Origin: an uncultured Anaerostipes sp.
GTDB taxonomy: Bacteria > Bacillota > Clostridia > Lachnospirales > Lachnospiraceae
Direction of reading: 5' to 3'
DNA: 17,278 nt
Assembly (NCBI GenBank): GCA_900756035.1
Contig: CAAEIR010000413.1
Span: 1-17,278 of the forward strand
The notes beneath the pieces were generated by a model. That model saw only the letters and a program-made list of their open reading frames with translations, made no database searches and had not been told where the DNA came from. Below, piece after piece: positions 14,162 to 17,278 of this stretch; the first letter of the stretch is position 1, and each line of letters opens with the position of its first letter. Position numbers and translations under genes: made by a program.

Positions 14162-15058
14162 ATGCGGGAAGAAAGTTTGTCTGTAAGAAGAAAAATATAT
14201 CGTAAAATTTGTGCATTGGGAGAAAGGTTTTTACCGGATAAATTATATTTAGAGATGCTTTATCAGGTGAGAATGGGAGAGAAACTCGATCTGAAAAACC
14301 CGAACAATTTTGATGAAAAGCTGCAATGGCTGAAGCTCTATGACAGAAAACCGGAATATACAATAATGGCTGATAAATATGAAGTCAGAAAATACGTAGA
14401 AGAAAAACTGGGAGAGAGCTATCTTATTCCATTACTGGGGGTATGGGACAGCGTTGATGATATCGATTTCTCTATGCTTCCGGAACAATATGTGTTAAAA
14501 TGTACACATGATTCAGGAAGTGTCCTTATCTGCAAAGAGAAGAACACCTTTGATATTCAGTCAGCAAAGCAAAAATTAGAGAAAACATTAAGGACTAATT
14601 ACTTTTATCCAAGCAGAGAATGGCCATATAAGAATATACATCCAAGGATAATAGCTGAAAAATATATGACGGATGAATCCCATGTGGAATTGAAAGATTA
14701 TAAAATATATACATTTGGCGGCGAGCCATATCTCATTCAGGTTGATTTTGGCAGATTTGTCGAGCATAAACGAAATTTATATACAACAGACTGGCAGTAC
14801 ATTGATGAAGAAATAGAATATCCTAAAGACCCATCGGTGCAAATTGAAAAGCCGGAGAGCCTTGGGGAGATGCTGGAGTGTTCGCGAAAGCTCGCTGAAG
14901 GAACCGTCAGCCTGAGAACCGATTTTTACTCTATTAATGACAGAATATATTTTGGAGAAATAACATTTTATCAGGAAGCTGGATTTGCCCATTTTTCTTC
15001 GGAGGAATTTTCAAGGAAATTAGGGAAGATGATTGTGTTGCCTCAATCAAAATTATAG
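14162..15058 (+). CDS. TupA-like ATP-grasp ligase
   Basis: This 298-residue protein belongs to the ATP-grasp family named after TupA of teichuronopeptide synthesis, expected to use ATP to activate a carboxylate and form an amide/peptide bond. The family signatures are clear: NFDEKLQWLKLYDRKP (49-64), ADKYEVRKYV (70-79), LIPLLGVWDS (88-97), VLKCTHDSGS (111-120, with the ATP-binding Lys K113), PRIIAEKYM (161-169), LKDYKIYTFGGEP (177-189), RTDFY (252-256) and FGEITFYQEAGF (264-275, Mg-binding Glu E266). No membrane segment. A good ribosome binding site GGGAG (14151-14155) lies 6 bases before ATG 14162. Its presence implies a glycan with a carboxyl group (uronic acid) or an amino sugar that receives an amino acid or similar group. 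The exact acceptor is inference. Confidence 0.9.
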   Translation: MREESLSVRRKIYRKICALGERFLPDKLYLEMLYQVRMGEKLDLKNPNNFDEKLQWLKLYDRKPEYTIMADKYEVRKYVEEKLGESYLIPLLGVWDSVDDIDFSMLPEQYVLKCTHDSGSVLICKEKNTFDIQSAKQKLEKTLRTNYFYPSREWPYKNIHPRIIAEKYMTDESHVELKDYKIYTFGGEPYLIQVDFGRFVEHKRNLYTTDWQYIDEEIEYPKDPSVQIEKPESLGEMLECSRKLAEGTVSLRTDFYSINDRIYFGEITFYQEAGFAHFSSEEFSRKLGKMIVLPQSKL

Positions 15059-15092
15059 AAGTTATTTGTGCAGAGACAAAAGGATATTGTTT

Positions 15093-15965
15093 ATGATAAT
15101 TATTGAAATAAGCGGCGGTCTTGGAAACCAGATGTTCCAATATGCTTTGGGGCAGAAATTTATTTCCATGGGAAAAGAAGTAAAATATGATCTTTCATTT
15201 TATAATGATAGAGTGCAGACTTTAAGGCAATTTGAGCTGGATATATTTGACCTTGATTGTCCTGTGGCATCTAATAGTGAATTGAGCCGTTTTGGGAAAG
15301 GAAATTCTCTAAAAAGCAGATTAAAACAGAAATTAGGCTGGGATAAAGAAAAGATATATGAGGAGAATTTAGATTTAGGATATCAGCCTCGGATATTTGA
15401 ATTGGATGATATTTATTTGTCGGGGTATTGGCAATCGGAATTATATTTTAAGGATATTAGGGAACAGATTCTATCCATTTATAGATTACCGGAAGAAATG
15501 AATGAAAAAAGTAGGAAATTTTTGTTGAGAATCAAGGAAGATAATTCAGTTAGCATTCATGTCCGCAGGGGAGATTATTTGAACAAAGAAAATTATAGGG
15601 TTTATGGTGGAATATGTACGAACTGTTATTATAAAAAAGCTATTGAATATATGAGAAAAAGTATAGATAATCCTAAATTTTATATTTTTACAAATGACAG
15701 TGAATGGGCAAAAATGCAGTTTAAAGAAAATGATATGGAAGTAGTTGAATGTAACAATAGAAATAACAGCTATTTAGATATGTTTCTTATGAGCAGCTGT
15801 AAGGCCAATATTATTGCGAATAGTACGTTTAGCTGGTGGGGAGCATGGCTTAATTCAGGACAAGAAAAACTCGTTATAGCGCCTAAAAAATGGTTTAATA
15901 ATCATGAAATTAATGATATTGTATGTGAGAGCTGGATAAAAATAGATTCTCAGGGTGAAATATGA
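15093..15965 (+). CDS. GT11 family glycosyltransferase (alpha-1,2-fucosyltransferase-like)
   Basis: This second GT11 enzyme has 290 residues: GGLGNQMFQYALGQKF (8-23), HVRRGDY (156-162) and NSTFSWWGAWLN (243-254), all closer to the family consensus than in the first copy at 1445. Start at ATG 15093, with AAAGGA (15079-15084) 8 bases upstream; the open frame reaches back to 15033, inside the ATP-grasp gene, but that extension is not part of the family. It would transfer L-fucose (or a related GDP-sugar) in the cytoplasm. The two GT11 proteins are clearly diverged paralogues, including in their middle regions, so they probably use different acceptors. Its stop overlaps the next start (ATGA). A source of GDP-fucose is not encoded in the window. 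Confidence 0.94.
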   Translation: MIIIEISGGLGNQMFQYALGQKFISMGKEVKYDLSFYNDRVQTLRQFELDIFDLDCPVASNSELSRFGKGNSLKSRLKQKLGWDKEKIYEENLDLGYQPRIFELDDIYLSGYWQSELYFKDIREQILSIYRLPEEMNEKSRKFLLRIKEDNSVSIHVRRGDYLNKENYRVYGGICTNCYYKKAIEYMRKSIDNPKFYIFTNDSEWAKMQFKENDMEVVECNNRNNSYLDMFLMSSCKANIIANSTFSWWGAWLNSGQEKLVIAPKKWFNNHEINDIVCESWIKIDSQGEI

Positions 15966-17128
15966 AGATATTAATAAGCGTGCATACTTATTATCCGGAT
16001 AAAAATGGCGTACAGATGGTTACGCAATATATTGCGGAAGGATTAGCTAAAAAACATGAGGTTAAAGTTATAACCGAATTAAAAGAAAATTATCTTAGAA
16101 AAGAGATATATAATAATGTTTCTATTGAGAGAATAAAAATAAATAGTTTTGATGGTAAATTTACTGGGGAAAAAAATAAGTATCTGTCTTTTATTAAGGA
16201 TTATAATCCTAAGGTTTTAATAGTTGTATGTACACAATCTTGGCCATTTGACTGGGTCATGCATAAACTAAACGATATGGATTGTATTAAAATATTATAT
16301 ACCCATGGATATTCAGGATTAATGAAACATTATCCCATTATAAAAGATATAATTCATTTACGCCCTAGAGCTTTGAAATATCATTGGCATTGGATGCGGT
16401 ATTATAAAAATGCTTATAAATATATAGCACAATTTGATTTAGTGACTTATTTATCTGAAAATAATATTTCTGTTTGGTATGCAAAGAAGCATAATCTTTG
16501 TAATGGTGAAATTCTCGTAAATGCGGTTGAAAATATGTTTTTTGTGAACACGGCCTATGAACGTGTAAAAGTAGAATCTGCAAGAGAAGAAGTTAAATTT
16601 ATTTACGTGGCAAATTATGATTCCAACAAAAATCAAAAATTTGTTTTGGAAGCGTTTTATCAGTCAGAAATAAAGAATGCAAGGCTTATATTTGTAGGCA
16701 GTAAGAAAAATTCATATTATAAAGAAGTAGTTGAATTGAATTCTAAGTTGGAAAGAGAGTACGGAAAGAGGCAGATAGATTTTTTATATAATCAGCCAAG
16801 AGAGAGTATTCCTGATTTATTAAGAGATTCTGATGTTTTTGTATGTGGAAGCATAAAAGAAGAATATCCAGTTATGCTTTGTGAGGCAGCTGCAGAAGGA
16901 TTGCCTATTATATCTACCAGGGTTGGACATGCTCCCACTATGCCGGGGTGTATTGTGGTAGATACACAGGAAGATATGGCTGCTGCGATGAAAATGTTGT
17001 GTTGCAATAGGGAAGAACGTATAATAAAAGGGCAGCTATTACAAAATTATGCCAAAGAAAATTATGTAATAGAAGAAAAAGTGAAATGGCTGGATAATAA
17101 AATTAGTTTGTTGACAAATAAAGGGTGA
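15962..17128 (+). CDS. GT4 family glycosyltransferase
   Basis: This 388-residue GT-B enzyme has an N-terminal domain MKILISVHTYYPDKNGVQMV with the donor-phosphate loop, then a donor domain with FIYVANYDSNKNQKFVLEAF (213-232), RLIFVGSKK (241-249), VFVCGSIKEEYPVMLCEAAAEG (292-313) containing the E-x7-E pair E300/E308, and GLPIISTRVGHAPTM (313-327). The middle segment has an unusual cluster of aromatic and His residues (HWHWMRYYKNAYKY, 141-154), perhaps a membrane or acceptor surface. Translationally coupled to the GT11 gene by ATGA. It is the most AT-rich gene in the window (line 16081-16140 has only 10 G/C in 60), unlike the central genes, pointing to separate acquisition. Specificity unknown. 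Confidence 0.92.
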   Translation: MKILISVHTYYPDKNGVQMVTQYIAEGLAKKHEVKVITELKENYLRKEIYNNVSIERIKINSFDGKFTGEKNKYLSFIKDYNPKVLIVVCTQSWPFDWVMHKLNDMDCIKILYTHGYSGLMKHYPIIKDIIHLRPRALKYHWHWMRYYKNAYKYIAQFDLVTYLSENNISVWYAKKHNLCNGEILVNAVENMFFVNTAYERVKVESAREEVKFIYVANYDSNKNQKFVLEAFYQSEIKNARLIFVGSKKNSYYKEVVELNSKLEREYGKRQIDFLYNQPRESIPDLLRDSDVFVCGSIKEEYPVMLCEAAAEGLPIISTRVGHAPTMPGCIVVDTQEDMAAAMKMLCCNREERIIKGQLLQNYAKENYVIEEKVKWLDNKISLLTNKG

Positions 17129-17136
17129 GGTGTACA

Positions 17137-17278
17137 GTGAATATAGCAATTATTCCGTGGGATGAAAGTCTTATAAAAGATATTATATTTATTCCAAAAA
17201 GTGCGGACTATTTAGATTCGCATATTCTTCTACGCAAGGCGTTTTTAGATAGGGGCCATGATATTCATACTATTGATA
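17137..17278 (+). CDS. 5' fragment of a further gene, possibly GT10-type fucosyltransferase
   Basis: An open frame begins at GTG 17137 and runs off the window end (47 codons seen). A strong ribosome binding site, GTGAGGTG, overlaps the previous stop and ends 4 bases before the GTG. The peptide starts (V/M)NIAIIPWDESL and continues to LLRKAFLDRGHDIHTID. The pattern of a 'leading residue run, Lr..f...G..i.TiD' is reminiscent of the N-terminal domain of bacterial GT10 (alpha-1,3/4-fucosyltransferase) proteins, but 47 residues are too few for a firm call. It continues the operon. It could equally be another GT-B-fold enzyme. Confidence 0.55.
   Translation, partial: MNIAIIPWDESLIKDIIFIPKSADYLDSHILLRKAFLDRGHDIHTID

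Noticed and set aside
15033..15092. Extended N-terminus for the second GT11 protein
   Set aside because: It overlaps the ATP-grasp gene, and the family begins at the GGLGNQ segment just after ATG 15093, which has AAAGGA at 8 bases.
1..17278. CRISPR array, tRNA, rRNA, insertion sequence or phage genes
   Set aside because: No regularly spaced long repeats, no tRNA-like cloverleaf, no transposase or integrase motifs were seen in any frame.

Overview
The window is the interior of a surface-polysaccharide (capsule or exopolysaccharide type) biosynthesis cluster of the Wzx/Wzy-dependent kind. All genes lie on the + strand and are tightly packed. AT-rich DNA, purine-rich ribosome binding sites, frequent ATGA start/stop overlaps and the protein families (a TagA/WecG-type transferase, a TupA-like ATP-grasp protein, clostridial-type GT2 and GT4 enzymes) suggest a low-GC Gram-positive, most likely a gut-type Clostridia/Lachnospiraceae. 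That assignment is inference; there is no rRNA or other marker gene here. No gene of the window encodes nucleotide-sugar synthesis, a chain-initiating phosphoglycosyl transferase, a tyrosine kinase/Wzz pair or a mobile element, so these must lie outside.

Layout: (1) 81-1103, a GT2 glycosyltransferase followed by a possible weak terminator. (2) 1104-1444, a 341-base AT-rich non-coding stretch with a promoter-like pair, a 14-base perfect palindrome, a 9-base motif repeated three times at about 70-base spacing, and a two-codon mini-ORF abutting the next start. (3) 1445-2344, a GT11 fucosyltransferase-like enzyme. (4) 2345-2604, a second regulatory-looking gap. (5) 2605-17128, an almost gapless run: Wzx-like flippase; a GT26(TagA/WecG)-GT4 fusion; a Wzy-like polymerase with an unusual C-terminal extension; GT4; radical SAM/SPASM protein; non-canonical GT4; GT2; a protein resembling the N-terminal domain of plant GINT1; GT2; TupA-like ATP-grasp ligase; second GT11; GT4. 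(6) 17137-end, a 5' fragment of another gene, possibly a GT10-type enzyme.

How they may work together: the GT26 domain would add a second sugar to an undecaprenyl-linked first sugar. About ten glycosyltransferase domains (GT2 x3, GT4 x4, GT11 x2, GT26 x1) would complete a large branched repeat unit, including two fucose-type branches. The flippase would export the unit and the polymerase join units. The least expected parts are three non-glycosyltransferase genes: the radical SAM/SPASM enzyme, the GINT1-N-like protein and the TupA-like ATP-grasp enzyme. Together they suggest radical chemistry on a sugar or amino acid and an amide-linked (amino acid) substituent on the glycan. This is the best candidate in the window for an undescribed modification system. 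Base composition falls clearly towards the 3' end, suggesting the cluster is a mosaic.
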